Shown here in pieces: positions 1-6,842 of a stretch of DNA of 38,505 nt (positions are counted from its first letter, which is position 1; every line of letters starts with the position of its first letter). The notes under the pieces were generated by a model that was not told the DNA's origin, ran no database searches, and saw only the letters and a list, made by a program, of their open reading frames with translations. A program made the translations under genes and the position numbers. The stretch lies in assembly GCA_017520845.1 (NCBI GenBank), contig JAFXEU010000105.1, forward strand, positions 1-38,505, written 5' to 3'. The DNA comes from Kiritimatiellia bacterium. GTDB taxonomy: Bacteria; Verrucomicrobiota; Kiritimatiellia; RFP12; UBA1067.

Positions 1-210
1 AGCGTTCGAAAGATGTCTTCCGGCGCCACATTCGGTATTAGCCATCGTTTCCAATGGTTTTCCCCAACTCAAGGACAGGTTGCTCACGTGTTCCTCCCCA
101 ATCCGCCACTCTCACACCTAAGTATTGCTACCTCGGTGATCCCGTTCGACTTGCATGCCTAATCCACGCTGCCAGCGTTCGTTCTGAGCCAGAATCAAAC
201 TCTCAGAAAA
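1..210 (-). rRNA. rrs: 16S ribosomal RNA, 5' part (runs off the left edge)
   Basis: Read on the minus strand, positions 203-184 are the universal bacterial 16S start site (the 27F primer region). This is followed by the conserved helices for GAACGCTGGC and GCATGCAAGTCGAACG. Only about the first 200 nt of the gene are inside the window; the rest lies to the left. The mature 5' end is placed near 210 by analogy with E. coli, where the primer site begins at base 8, so it is uncertain by a few bases. The start AACGAACGCTGGCAGCGTGG is of the PVC (Verrucomicrobiota/Kiritimatiellota) type, which is the main basis for the taxonomic guess. I see no tRNA or 23S in the window. Confidence 0.95.
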
Positions 211-331
211 AGAAAGTTTTTAGTTTGAAAGTCCCTCGCGGAACTTTCGGCTCCTCACACAAACATTACTGTTTTCTCCAATATCGACTTTCAAAGATCG
301 GTCGCTCACCCTTTCGGGCGAACGAGGACAT
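211..331 (-). promoter_or_regulatory. rRNA leader with two GNRA-capped hairpins and a boxA-like site
   Basis: Between the rRNA promoter and the mature 16S end the minus strand forms two compact stems. Positions 324-303 give a 9-bp stem with two G-U pairs and a GAAA loop, right at the expected transcript start. Positions 248-227 give a 9-bp stem with one G-U pair and a GCGA loop, just ahead of the 16S end. Between them, 300-286 reads CGATCTTTGAAAGTC, which resembles the boxA antitermination element of rRNA leaders (E. coli TGCTCTTTAACA). The structures are seen directly. The boxA and processing roles are inferred from position. Confidence 0.5.
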
Positions 332-381
332 AGTTTATCAAATCTTTTTCCGACGCGCAAGGGGGTATTTTTAATTTTTTT
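332..381 (-). promoter_or_regulatory. rRNA operon promoter with UP-like element
   Basis: On the minus strand TTGCGC (360-355) is followed after exactly 17 nt by TAAACT (337-332), with a TGA immediately before the -10 hexamer. Upstream of the -35 lies the A/T block AAAAAAATTAAAAAT (381-367), in the position of an UP element. This fits a strong rRNA promoter feeding the leader and 16S. It lies in the short gap after the upstream gene's stop codon. Confidence 0.7.
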
Positions 382-402
382 CACAACGGCAAAAAAAATT
401 TG

Positions 403-2310
403 TCACAAAAAGATTTCTTTCAATTCTTTCGGGGCAAGCTCAAGTTCAACACCATTAAGCTTTACTTTTCGCGGACTTACACAATCGGTATTAAGTAGAT
501 ATATCCGATCTTTATAAATGCTCCAATTTATGTAATCCGCATCTTCGCCGCCGAGCAAAAAAGGCTGACTTTCACGCACCAGACCGCGGCAGAGCGTCTT
601 CCAGAATTCCAGTCTAAACGCCCTGAACGAGGGAAATTCCTCCGCCTCGCGTCGCGCTGCGGGATAATCCCATGCAAGACACATCCAAAAAGCGCCTTTA
701 CCGCAGTTAGCTTTAACAAGATACGGCTTTTTACCCATCGTGGCCACAATCTCAACGTTTTCACCAAGCTCGACATCGGCAACACGCAATTTGGCCGAAA
801 GATGCGCCGGATACGCAGCCTTTAAAAATTCCGGCGCCGAAGACTTAACCATCAGAATATCCTCGGATAGAAATACGTCTTTGACCTTCACTCCGGGAAC
901 GGCCTGAACAATATCGCTTGCGGTATAGTTGGCGTACTCGCGATCGATGCGCGAAGAAAGCTGCGGCGTGCAAAGAACCACCTGACCGCCTTGAGAGACG
1001 TATTCGCGCAATGTTTCGGCTATTTTCCCGGTCATCGTATTCCAGCCGCCGAAAATAAGAACCTTGTAATCCTTAAGCTGCTCAACTTTCAAGGCGTCAT
1101 CGATATTTACAACATCAACCTGACCGTGGGGCGATCCTCCAAGCCATCCGTTGGCGAAAGGCTTCAAAGAATCCGTCGGGCGCGGATAGAATTCCTCCAT
1201 GATCGCCTCCCACGTGAACTCTGGAGCACCTACGCGCCAGTTGGCGTTCGTCGCGGCGAGATGATGCTGACCGAAAATCGCAAAGGTATTCCAGGTCATA
1301 CCGACGTAACCGTCATAATTACCGAGCGCAAGCGCCGCCGGAACTTCCGGCATTCCATTAGCGCGCGGATGCGTTTTGGTCCATTCGTAGAACTTCTTAA
1401 TCGTGCGGCGATACGCCTTTGGAGCTTCCCCGTGATATTCCTGCTTGGGAGAATTGAACGGATCCATCTTTTCATCGGCGGGCGTGTATGGATGAGCCTG
1501 CGTTGACTGAGAACCAGACTCTAAAACCATCATTGAAGTTCCCATAAGCCACATTTCCTTCAAACCGACTTCAAGCGAATCCATCTTCTGAGGAACGGCA
1601 TACGGAACGCGCGGCCAGCATGTCTGCCATTCATGCGCGAGCCAGGCGCTCCACCAATTTATACCCCTGCGCTTGGCGGCCCCGCGAGCCTCGGCGGTAG
1701 CATACGCGAGATTTCCACATCCGACGGCATACATTTCGTTGCAGATGTAATCGATCCCGCCGTCAAGCTCGTAGCAGGCGAGGGGGCTGCCTGATGTCGA
1801 GAAAAGCTGAGGTTCGCGCCCTTCGACACTGCGCTTCAACTGTGCCTTCTTAGGCGCTGCGAGCATATTACCCACGAGCCACTCGTGAGCCTCTTTAAGA
1901 TTGGAGAGCTTAGGCCAATTTTTAAAGTAACTCTTCTCATCCTGATAAAGAAACCCGGCATATTCGCCGATGTTGTTGCCGAGATATAATTCTCCCCACG
2001 CTTCCTTAAGCCGCTTGGTTTCCGATTCATTCTGTCGCCCGTAGATCGTCATGACGCGAATACGGTTTTTCTTCGCCCAATCGTACCATTCACCAAGATG
2101 CTCCGGCATGAGATTTTTAGGATTTCCCCACTGCACCCAAAGATTGCATTGACCGTTCGTCATCAGTTCGTACCGTTCGGAACTATCCCCGTACCCTGTA
2201 ACGCCGACCAGAATTTCATCTGCACCCGCCGGCGGCGCTGCGTACACGCCCCTCAAAAAGAAGAGCAAAAATGATAATAGCACAATGCCCGTATACATCT
2301 TTTTTTTCAT
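403..2310 (-). other. Candidate internal start: glycosidase-like half as a separate cistron
   Basis: The ATG at 2310-2308 begins a typical signal peptide (Met, three Lys, then a long hydrophobic stretch ending GVYAA) and has a purine-rich AGAAGGGG about 8-11 nt upstream. The product would be 635 residues and would contain the whole glycosidase-like region. A buried signal peptide directly after the RRKKKR tail of a membrane anchor is not expected in a single mature protein. I therefore think independent initiation here is likely, either as well as or instead of translation from 3816. Confidence 0.5.
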
Positions 2311-3816
2311 ATTTGCAGAAGCCCCTTCTCTTTTCTTCTTTCTGCGAACAATCCAGAAGAAAGGCCCGACAAGTACCACAACAGTACCGACACAGCCTAA
2401 AACAAACCACCAACGAATGCCACGCGATTCTTGTTCTTCAGCTTCTTGTTCCTTAGCCTTTTGCTCTATTATCTCTTTTACATTAGCGCCCGCATTCTCT
2501 AACATTTTCCGAAGACGATCTGAATTGCCCGCATCAGTATAAATAGTTAACTCTCCACATCTTCCGAAAGCATCAACCCTGATACTCGTGACGCTGTTAG
2601 GTATCGTGACGCTCGTAAGAGACTCACAGCCACAAAACGCCCAATCCCCGATGTTAGTGACGCTGTCAGGTATTAATACCACACCTCCCTCACCGCAATA
2701 GCCATGAAGGACCCCTCGAATAATTATAAAACCATTGGAATCAGCCAATCCTTTACATCCAAAAAACGCTGCAGATCCGATACTCGTGACGCTATTAGGT
2801 ATCGTGACGCTCGTAAGAGACGAACAGTGCTCAAACGCGCATCTCCCGATGCTCGTGACGCTATTAGGTATTAATACCTCCTTCCCTTCTCCGCAATAGT
2901 CATAAAGTACTCCTCGAATAATTATGAAACCATCGGAATCAGCCAATCCTTTACACCCCCTAAACGCGCCGCCTCCAATGCTCGTGACGCTATCAGGTAT
3001 CGTAACGCTCGTAAGAGACGAACAGTCAAAAAACGCCCAATCTCCGATGCTCGTGACGCTGTTAGGTATTAATACCTCCTTCCCTTCTCCGCAATAGCCA
3101 TAAAGTACTCCTCGAATAATTATGAAACCATCGAGATCAGCCAAACCTTTACATTCCGAAAACGCGCCGCCTCCAATGCTCGTGACGCTATCAGGTATCG
3201 TAACTCTCGTAAGAGACGAACAGTCAACAAACGCCCAATCTCCGATGCTCGTGACGCTGTTAGGTATCGTAACGCTCGCAAGAGACTTACAGCCACTAAA
3301 CGCCCCATCCCCGATACTCGTGACGCTATTAGGTATAGTGACGCTCTTAAGAGACTTACAGGCAGAAAATGCATCTTTCCCGATGCTCGTGACGCTGTTA
3401 GGAATCGTTACGCTCTTAAGAGACGAACAGAGAGAAAACGCATTATCCCCGATGCTCGTGACGCTATTAGGTATCGTGACGCTCTTAAGTGACGAACATC
3501 CATCAAACGCCAAATCTCCGATACTCGTGACGCTATTAGGTATCGTTACGCTCGTAAGAGACGAACATCTATCAAACGCCCCATCCCCGATACTCGTGAC
3601 GGGATATCCGCCAAGAGTTGATGGGATTGTTATCGCGCCAGATGTTGACTTTGGAATGGCGGGGTCAAGACACCCACCTCTTTCAAGACTCGCTTTGCCA
3701 TCCTTGACAGAGTAAATCCATTTAATACCGTTAACCGTCTCTGTGGCGGCCTCAGCACAGAAGGTCATCGTTGCTGCAACCACGGCAAGAAGAGTTTTAT
3801 ATATTTTATGCTTCAT
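403..3816 (-). CDS. BspA-type LRR protein fused in frame to a secreted glycosidase-like protein
   Basis: One open frame carries two complete-looking proteins. The first has a signal peptide (MKHKIYKTLL... ending near AEA), a short beta-rich N-domain, about 13 LRR_5/BspA-type repeats (consensus SVTIPNSVTSIGDxAFxxCSSL), a coiled linker and one membrane helix (WWFVLGCVGTVVVLVGPFFW) followed by RRKKKR. About 10 residues later a second signal peptide starts (MKKKMYTGIVLLSFLLFFLR), leading into ~600 residues. This part looks like a GH42-like glycosidase: a barrel-like region, then a trimerisation-like Rossmann segment (VLIFGGWNTMTGKIAETLRE) and a C-terminal beta domain. The start is set at 3816 because AGGA lies 9 nt upstream; an earlier in-frame ATG (3852) has no RBS. 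No catalytic glutamates can be assigned by eye, so enzymatic activity is inferred. The frame may really be two cistrons that lost a stop (see the entry at 403-2310). Confidence 0.75.
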   Translation of the reverse strand: MKHKIYKTLLAVVAATMTFCAEAATETVNGIKWIYSVKDGKASLERGGCLDPAIPKSTSGAITIPSTLGGYPVTSIGDGAFDRCSSLTSVTIPNSVTSIGDLAFDGCSSLKSVTIPNSVTSIGDNAFSLCSSLKSVTIPNSVTSIGKDAFSACKSLKSVTIPNSVTSIGDGAFSGCKSLASVTIPNSVTSIGDWAFVDCSSLTRVTIPDSVTSIGGGAFSECKGLADLDGFIIIRGVLYGYCGEGKEVLIPNSVTSIGDWAFFDCSSLTSVTIPDSVTSIGGGAFRGCKGLADSDGFIIIRGVLYDYCGEGKEVLIPNSVTSIGRCAFEHCSSLTSVTIPNSVTSIGSAAFFGCKGLADSNGFIIIRGVLHGYCGEGGVVLIPDSVTNIGDWAFCGCESLTSVTIPNSVTSIRVDAFGRCGELTIYTDAGNSDRLRKMLENAGANVKEIIEQKAKEQEAEEQESRGIRWWFVLGCVGTVVVLVGPFFWIVRRKKKREGASANMKKKMYTGIVLLSFLLFFLRGVYAAPPAGADEILVGVTGYGDSSERYELMTNGQCNLWVQWGNPKNLMPEHLGEWYDWAKKNRIRVMTIYGRQNESETKRLKEAWGELYLGNNIGEYAGFLYQDEKSYFKNWPKLSNLKEAHEWLVGNMLAAPKKAQLKRSVEGREPQLFSTSGSPLACYELDGGIDYICNEMYAVGCGNLAYATAEARGAAKRRGINWWSAWLAHEWQTCWPRVPYAVPQKMDSLEVGLKEMWLMGTSMMVLESGSQSTQAHPYTPADEKMDPFNSPKQEYHGEAPKAYRRTIKKFYEWTKTHPRANGMPEVPAALALGNYDGYVGMTWNTFAIFGQHHLAATNANWRVGAPEFTWEAIMEEFYPRPTDSLKPFANGWLGGSPHGQVDVVNIDDALKVEQLKDYKVLIFGGWNTMTGKIAETLREYVSQGGQVVLCTPQLSSRIDREYANYTASDIVQAVPGVKVKDVFLSEDILMVKSSAPEFLKAAYPAHLSAKLRVADVELGENVEIVATMGKKPYLVKANCGKGAFWMCLAWDYPAARREAEEFPSFRAFRLEFWKTLCRGLVRESQPFLLGGEDADYINWSIYKDRIYLLNTDCVSPRKVKLNGVELELAPKELKEIFL
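2545..3600 (-). repeat. Tandem ~69-bp coding repeats of the LRR domain
   Basis: The LRR region is built of near-identical 69-bp units encoding the 23-residue BspA repeat. The string gacgctattaggtatcgtga recurs with few changes. Three positions carry a longer unit that inserts the segment GFIIIRGVLYGYCGEGKEVL between repeats. The low divergence suggests recent expansion or ongoing recombination, and it is a likely place for strain-to-strain copy-number variation or assembly collapse. Confidence 0.85.
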
Positions 3817-3865
3817 TTTATCCATTCCTAAATATATTATGGGATGTCTCATAATTTCTTAATAT

Positions 3866-3874
3866 ATTATATCA
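3866..3874 (-). promoter_or_regulatory. Extended -10 promoter for the LRR/glycosidase gene
   Basis: The minus strand reads TGATATAAT (3874-3866), a perfect extended -10 box, 49 nt ahead of the ATG at 3816. No good -35 is visible at 16-18 nt. The downstream leader is A/T rich and holds the AGGA used to set the start codon. Confidence 0.5.
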
Positions 3875-3922
3875 TTTTTAGTAATGAAATAGAGTTATGA
3901 GAAGCAGTTCGAGTTTTGGTAT

Positions 3923-4242
3923 CCGCCCCTTGAGGGTGGTCGCGACCCATAGGGAAGCGACCAAGCCGAGCGACCGCGAGGCCGAGTGGGAGTGGGAGAG
4001 TGGAAAGTTAGATTCTTTGCGCGTTGCTTATATGCGCTAACGCGCGGCCACGAAAGTTGTGAACGCGGCAAATCGCTAACGCGATTAACGACTCGCCAAT
4101 ACGCTATTGAGTTTGACGCTTGTCGCGTCACTCAAAGCGCATCAGCTCGTCTAAAGCCTACGGCTTTTGCCGCGCTCACAAACACAAAAGCCCACTTTCG
4201 TGGGACACAAAAACGCCTCCTTCGGAGGCTACACGAAAAGCA
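3923..4242 (+). repeat. Hairpin-array repeat, copy L (plus orientation)
   Basis: This gene-free stretch is a chain of short perfect stems. They include 3923-3939 (6 bp), 3938-3962 (outer GGTCGC/GCGACC, inner CCC-ATA-GGG), GCGCGTT/AACGCGC (4020-4046 region), AATCGC/GCGATT (4072-4085 region), GACGC/GCGTC flanked by GAGT/ACTC (4109-4133 region), AAAGCC-TAC-GGCTTT (4153-4167), CCCAC-TTTC-GTGGG (4191-4204) and GCCTCC-TTC-GGAGGC (4215-4229). Several are capped by UNCG-type loops (cUUCGg, cUACGg) when read as plus-strand RNA. From 3991 (AGTGGGAGAGTGGA) to 4242 it matches, in inverted orientation, the stretch 6684-6394. I see no credible protein here. A structured RNA or a MITE/REP-like element is the best reading. 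Confidence 0.6.
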
Positions 4243-4492
4243 CAACACTAGAGACAGTGAGTACATTCTGTCGAAGAATGAAAATGAATTTACGAGATAT
4301 AAAGTTTAGGTGAAGTTAAAAGGTGAAGGTGAACAATGGATATTTATCCTTTGCGCTAGGATTAATCTGTGACAATCTTATGCCCTTCCTCTTACAATCT
4401 ACTTCGTAAGGCTATGATGGGTTAAGTTGATACGCATCATTAACGTCGTTCACCGCGTCAATCCAAGACGATTGGAATTGCCGTGAAAGTGT
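4243..4492. other. Gene-free spacer with no recognisable feature
   Basis: A/T-rich spacer between the hairpin array and the twin palindromes. Its reading frames are short and lack convincing starts or family resemblance. I saw no tRNA, terminator or repeat. Confidence 0.5.
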
Positions 4493-4533
4493 AAAAGTGG
4501 CACAACAAGGTCAGACCTGTTTGTGCCACTTTT
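4493..4533. repeat. REP-like palindrome, copy 1
   Basis: AAAAGTGGCACAA and TTGTGCCACTTTT form a perfect 13-bp stem around an inner AAGGTC-A-GACCT stem. The core TGGCACAA...TTGTGCCA (4498-4528, 31 bp) recurs at 4588 with one base change. The inner GGTCAGACC is reminiscent of REP palindromes tied to RAYT (Y1) transposases, but no RAYT gene is in the window. Confidence 0.7.
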
Positions 4534-4559
4534 ATATATTGATGTTTTTAGCGTATAAT
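4531..4559 (+). promoter_or_regulatory. Candidate promoter upstream of the IS110 ncRNA and transposase
   Basis: TTTATA (4531-4536), a 17-nt spacer and TATAAT (4554-4559) read towards the structured segment and the transposase. The -10 is perfect and the -35 matches 4 of 6. It overlaps the end of palindrome copy 1, so the palindrome could act as an operator. Whether it lies inside or outside the mobile element is unknown. Confidence 0.4.
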
Positions 4560-4587
4560 GAACTAATAAAAGAAATTACTGCCAAAA

Positions 4588-4618
4588 TGGCACAACAAGG
4601 TCAGACCTATTTGTGCCA
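4588..4618. repeat. REP-like palindrome, copy 2
   Basis: This is the same 31-bp core as at 4498-4528, differing at one base (A for G), exactly 90 bp downstream. Outside the core the stem does not continue, unlike copy 1. Confidence 0.7.
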
Positions 4619-4713
4619 AAATTGACAAACTTCGCAGATTGTACAAGGTCTGTCTCGTGTTGTTGGTAATATATTGCGTGTTCCTAACAAATAGGACGAT
4701 TCGGGGTTGAAGT

Positions 4714-4923
4714 CTGTCACGTACTGGAGTATGATACGGAACAGCAGGTGCCGGTAACATCTGCTGTGCGCATGGGAGACGCTCGAGAAAATGCATGAGT
4801 TAAGTCGAAAGACCCACACTCGCGATGTTGTTTGAGCGCCGGCGGAAACCACCTGCTTGGGGCGAAAGACCCCGGATATTTGTGTGCAACCTTGCAGCAA
4901 CCGCCTGCTCCAGTACGTGACAG
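4714..4923 (+). ncRNA. Candidate IS110 bridge RNA
   Basis: IS110-group elements encode a bridge RNA in the non-coding end upstream of the transposase. Exactly there, CTGTCACGTACTGGAG (4714-4729) is perfectly complementary to 4908-4923. The resulting 16-bp stem extends to 18 bp with one G-U pair and closes a 210-nt segment. Inside are a 10-bp stem-loop (4741-4767, loop CCGGTAA), a GTC-GAAA-GAC mini-hairpin (4804-4813), a GGGG/CCCC hairpin (4859-4873), a GGCGG/CCGCC pairing (4841-4845 with 4901-4905) and an 8-nt complement (4743-4750 with 4850-4857) that could give an alternative fold. The structure is seen in the sequence and the role is inferred from position and family. Guide loops for target and donor cannot be assigned without knowing the element ends. 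Confidence 0.55.
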
Positions 4924-4942
4924 CAAATTAAAGGGTAGCAAA

Positions 4943-6190
4943 ATGAACGACGACAATCAAGTGAAAGTCGAAACATACGCGCAATACGTAGTCGGAATGG
5001 ACGCTCATTCAAAGAAGCTCGCCATATCTATATGGGAATGCTCGGATCTCTGGAAGCCTATGCTTTATAAGGAGATTCGTTGCTGTGCTATAACTGATAT
5101 GGAGGCTACTTATCAACATAATGTTCCTAAAGACTCTATCACGATTATAGAGTCATCGACAAACTCCGCAACGTTGAAAAAACGGCTTGAGGATATCGGG
5201 TTCAGGGCTGGTATCGTCAGAGCGGATATCATCAGTGATAAAGAACGCAAACGGAAGGTTCGCGATATTCAGGATGCTCGCAACCTTGCAAAGGCGTATA
5301 TCAAAGGAAATATCCAAGAGTTTATTTGGGTGCCATCAGATCAGTATGCGGATTATCGAGATGTTCATTTTGCACATCGTGATACAGTCAAGGAAATGAC
5401 ACGCACATCAAATCGGATTTGGAGCATTTGCAGTAGAAAAGGATATAATCTTCCAATTCGTTCCGGCACGACTAAAGGCGAATCCATACGAAAAATGGTA
5501 GAGCAACTTCAAATATCGGGCTTCATTAAGGAACGCTTGGAAATGCTTGTTGCCGATTATGAATTCTTTCTGAAGAGGAAAGAGAAACTCGAAAAGCTTA
5601 TGGCTGAGGCAATAATAGAAAATGATAAAATGCTTGCGTTAATGCAATTGCCGGGCTTCTATTATCATGCCGCGTTTGTAATCGCCGCGATTGTGGAGGA
5701 TGCGAGACGATTTTCGAGTGCAGCAAAACTGACCGCCTATGCGGGGCTGTCGCCAATGATCAATACTAGCGGGGAAGAAGAACAAAAAGCGATACTTAAA
5801 GGAGGCCCTGGAAAGCCCCTTGACGGTGAAGGTAGGATGGATCTAAAATTCTACTGTTGTGAAGCGGGGCAGACCATTCTTAATTTATGCAGCAAAAGCG
5901 ATATTGGCAAATGGGGGTGGCGCATGATTAATAAAGGCAAACCGAAAAACAAAGTTTGCTGTGCCATTGGGCGTAAACTTATTACATACGCATGGCATAT
6001 TCTTCGAGGAGACTCTACCCCAAACCGTGAAGGAGAGGGCGTATTCAAACGAAAGATGTTTAGATTTTATAGCGAATTAGGCAAGCAGAGAATGACTGAA
6101 CTTGGATATCCGAGACGTGCTGATTTCTCAAATGCAATGAGCACTCGGTTTTACGGACATTTACCAGAAAGCATAAAATCAAAAGAATGA
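4943..6190 (+). CDS. IS110-family transposase (DEDD recombinase)
   Basis: The N-terminal RuvC-like DEDD domain begins at VVGMDAHSKKLAIS (first Asp), with Glu in TIIESSTNSATL and the Asp pair in KVRDIQDARNLAKAY. A helical, coiled middle leads to the C-terminal Transposase_20 domain (LPGFYYHAAF..., AKLTAYAGLSPMINTSGEEE), whose Ser-Gly is the place of the catalytic serine in this family. At 415 residues the length is normal for the family. The start at 4943 is chosen because AAAGGG lies 9-14 nt upstream and earlier in-frame codons would run through the structured segment. After the serine it has GGPGKPLDGEG instead of the more usual K.GN..LR pattern. The frame is intact, so it is probably functional together with the upstream RNA. 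Confidence 0.92.
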   Translation: MNDDNQVKVETYAQYVVGMDAHSKKLAISIWECSDLWKPMLYKEIRCCAITDMEATYQHNVPKDSITIIESSTNSATLKKRLEDIGFRAGIVRADIISDKERKRKVRDIQDARNLAKAYIKGNIQEFIWVPSDQYADYRDVHFAHRDTVKEMTRTSNRIWSICSRKGYNLPIRSGTTKGESIRKMVEQLQISGFIKERLEMLVADYEFFLKRKEKLEKLMAEAIIENDKMLALMQLPGFYYHAAFVIAAIVEDARRFSSAAKLTAYAGLSPMINTSGEEEQKAILKGGPGKPLDGEGRMDLKFYCCEAGQTILNLCSKSDIGKWGWRMINKGKPKNKVCCAIGRKLITYAWHILRGDSTPNREGEGVFKRKMFRFYSELGKQRMTELGYPRRADFSNAMSTRFYGHLPESIKSKE

Positions 6191-6200
6191 TTTGAGCATC

Positions 6201-6268
6201 GCGGCGACCCATCCTAATACAGCAGGGCGTTCCTGAAGCGCCCTGCTGCCGGATGGGCACCCCGCCGC
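6201..6268. repeat. Large three-tier hairpin directly after the transposase
   Basis: Eleven bases after the transposase stop, three nested perfect stems line up: GCGGCG (6201-6206) with CGCCGC (6263-6268), CCCATCC (6208-6214) with GGATGGG (6251-6257), and CAGCAGGGCG (6220-6229) with CGCCCTGCTG (6239-6248). That is 23 paired positions with a 9-nt loop. There is no T-run, so it is not a standard intrinsic terminator. It could be the right-end structure of the IS or the palindromic target it landed in. Confidence 0.75.
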
Positions 6269-6393
6269 AAATATTATATCCAAAATCATTTTAACAAATA
6301 ATGGCATTAGTTATTACTAGTGCTGGCTTTGCATTTTCTTTTTCCTTCTACCAAAAGAAAGTTTTTTTATTTTCCCTATTGACGCAATACATA

Positions 6394-6684
6394 TTTGCTT
6401 TTTCGTGTAAGTCTCCGAAGGAGACGCTTTCGTGTCCCGTAGGGCTTTGGTGTCTGAGGTATCTGACGCGACCGAAGGTCGTGACGGCGCAACGATGCGC
6501 GGCGAAGGTTTTTCTAAGAACTGCAAAATAAAAGCAATTAGAAAGCAATAGACCTTCAAGCCAGCGCAGAGTTGCGGCGGCAAACGCGGCGATTAGCCGC
6601 ACGGCAGATACACCAGTTTTCGTGTACCGCGGCGAACGCCGCCATTAAGCAACGCGCTGAATCTACCAATTCCACTCTCCCACT
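6394..6684 (-). repeat. Hairpin-array repeat, copy R (minus orientation)
   Basis: Read on the minus strand from 6684 it starts AGTGGGAGAGTGGA and continues with GTAGATTC...GCGCGTTGCTTA, parallel to copy L. It ends with the pair of hairpins CCC-TAC-GGG (6444-6436) and GTCTCC-TTC-GGAGAC (6425-6411) set in the same flanks as in L (CAC.AAAGCCC, GGGACAC.AAA.CG, ACACGAAAA.GCA). Other stems are GCGGCG-TT-CGCCGC (6642-6629), GCGCA-TCGT-TGCGC (6500-6487) and GACC-TTC-GGTC (6480-6470). The middle is more diverged than the two ends. The last hairpin differs from L by a compensatory pair change. The spacers on either side (6269-6393 and 6685-6826) show nothing else. Confidence 0.6.
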
Positions 6685-6826
6685 AATCAGGCGGCGACAC
6701 GAACGAGACGATGCAGAGCAATAAGCAGGGAAACGGGGAATGGTAGTCGATGTTTTATTATCCGATAATCAACCCGTTGCAAGCGCAGAACGCTTCCGTT
6801 TTTTAATTTCATTATAATTTATTTTT

Positions 6827-6835
6827 TGCTATAAT
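6827..6835 (+). promoter_or_regulatory. Extended -10 promoter, probably giving a leaderless mRNA
   Basis: TGCTATAAT ends only 7 nt before the ATG at 6843. Transcription would start on or next to the start codon. No Shine-Dalgarno sequence lies between. Another TATAAT at 6813-6818 is a possible alternative. Confidence 0.5.
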
Positions 6836-6842
6836 TCCGTTG

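Larger units (their letters stand above)
4714..6268 (+). mobile_element. IS110-family insertion sequence (ends not defined)
   Basis: The element is recognised from its DEDD transposase and the structured non-coding segment upstream. IS110-group elements lack terminal inverted repeats and classic target duplications, so neither end can be read off one copy. The limits given span the candidate bridge RNA to the large hairpin after the transposase and are only a guess. The surrounding region is poorer in G+C than the housekeeping genes and is gene-free for several hundred bases on both sides, as expected for an accessory insertion site. Confidence 0.6.

Noticed and set aside
54-374. Plus-strand 106-codon open frame at the left edge
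   Set aside because: It runs antisense through the 16S rRNA 5' end and the rRNA promoter and has no protein-like features.
3923-4242. CRISPR array
   Set aside because: The short stems differ in sequence and spacing; there is no constant repeat with unique spacers, and no cas gene is present.
3986-4309. Plus-strand 107-codon frame across hairpin array L
   Set aside because: The product is low-complexity, and the reading frame is not kept in the R copy, while the hairpin stems are. RNA or repeat structure explains the sequence better.
4570-4956. Minus-strand open frames overlapping the candidate bridge RNA
   Set aside because: They span the inverted-repeat segment and show no protein family or RBS; they arise from the complementary structure.
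6201-6268. Rho-independent terminator of the transposase
   Set aside because: The hairpin is far larger than usual and is followed by AAATATTATATCC rather than a U-tract.
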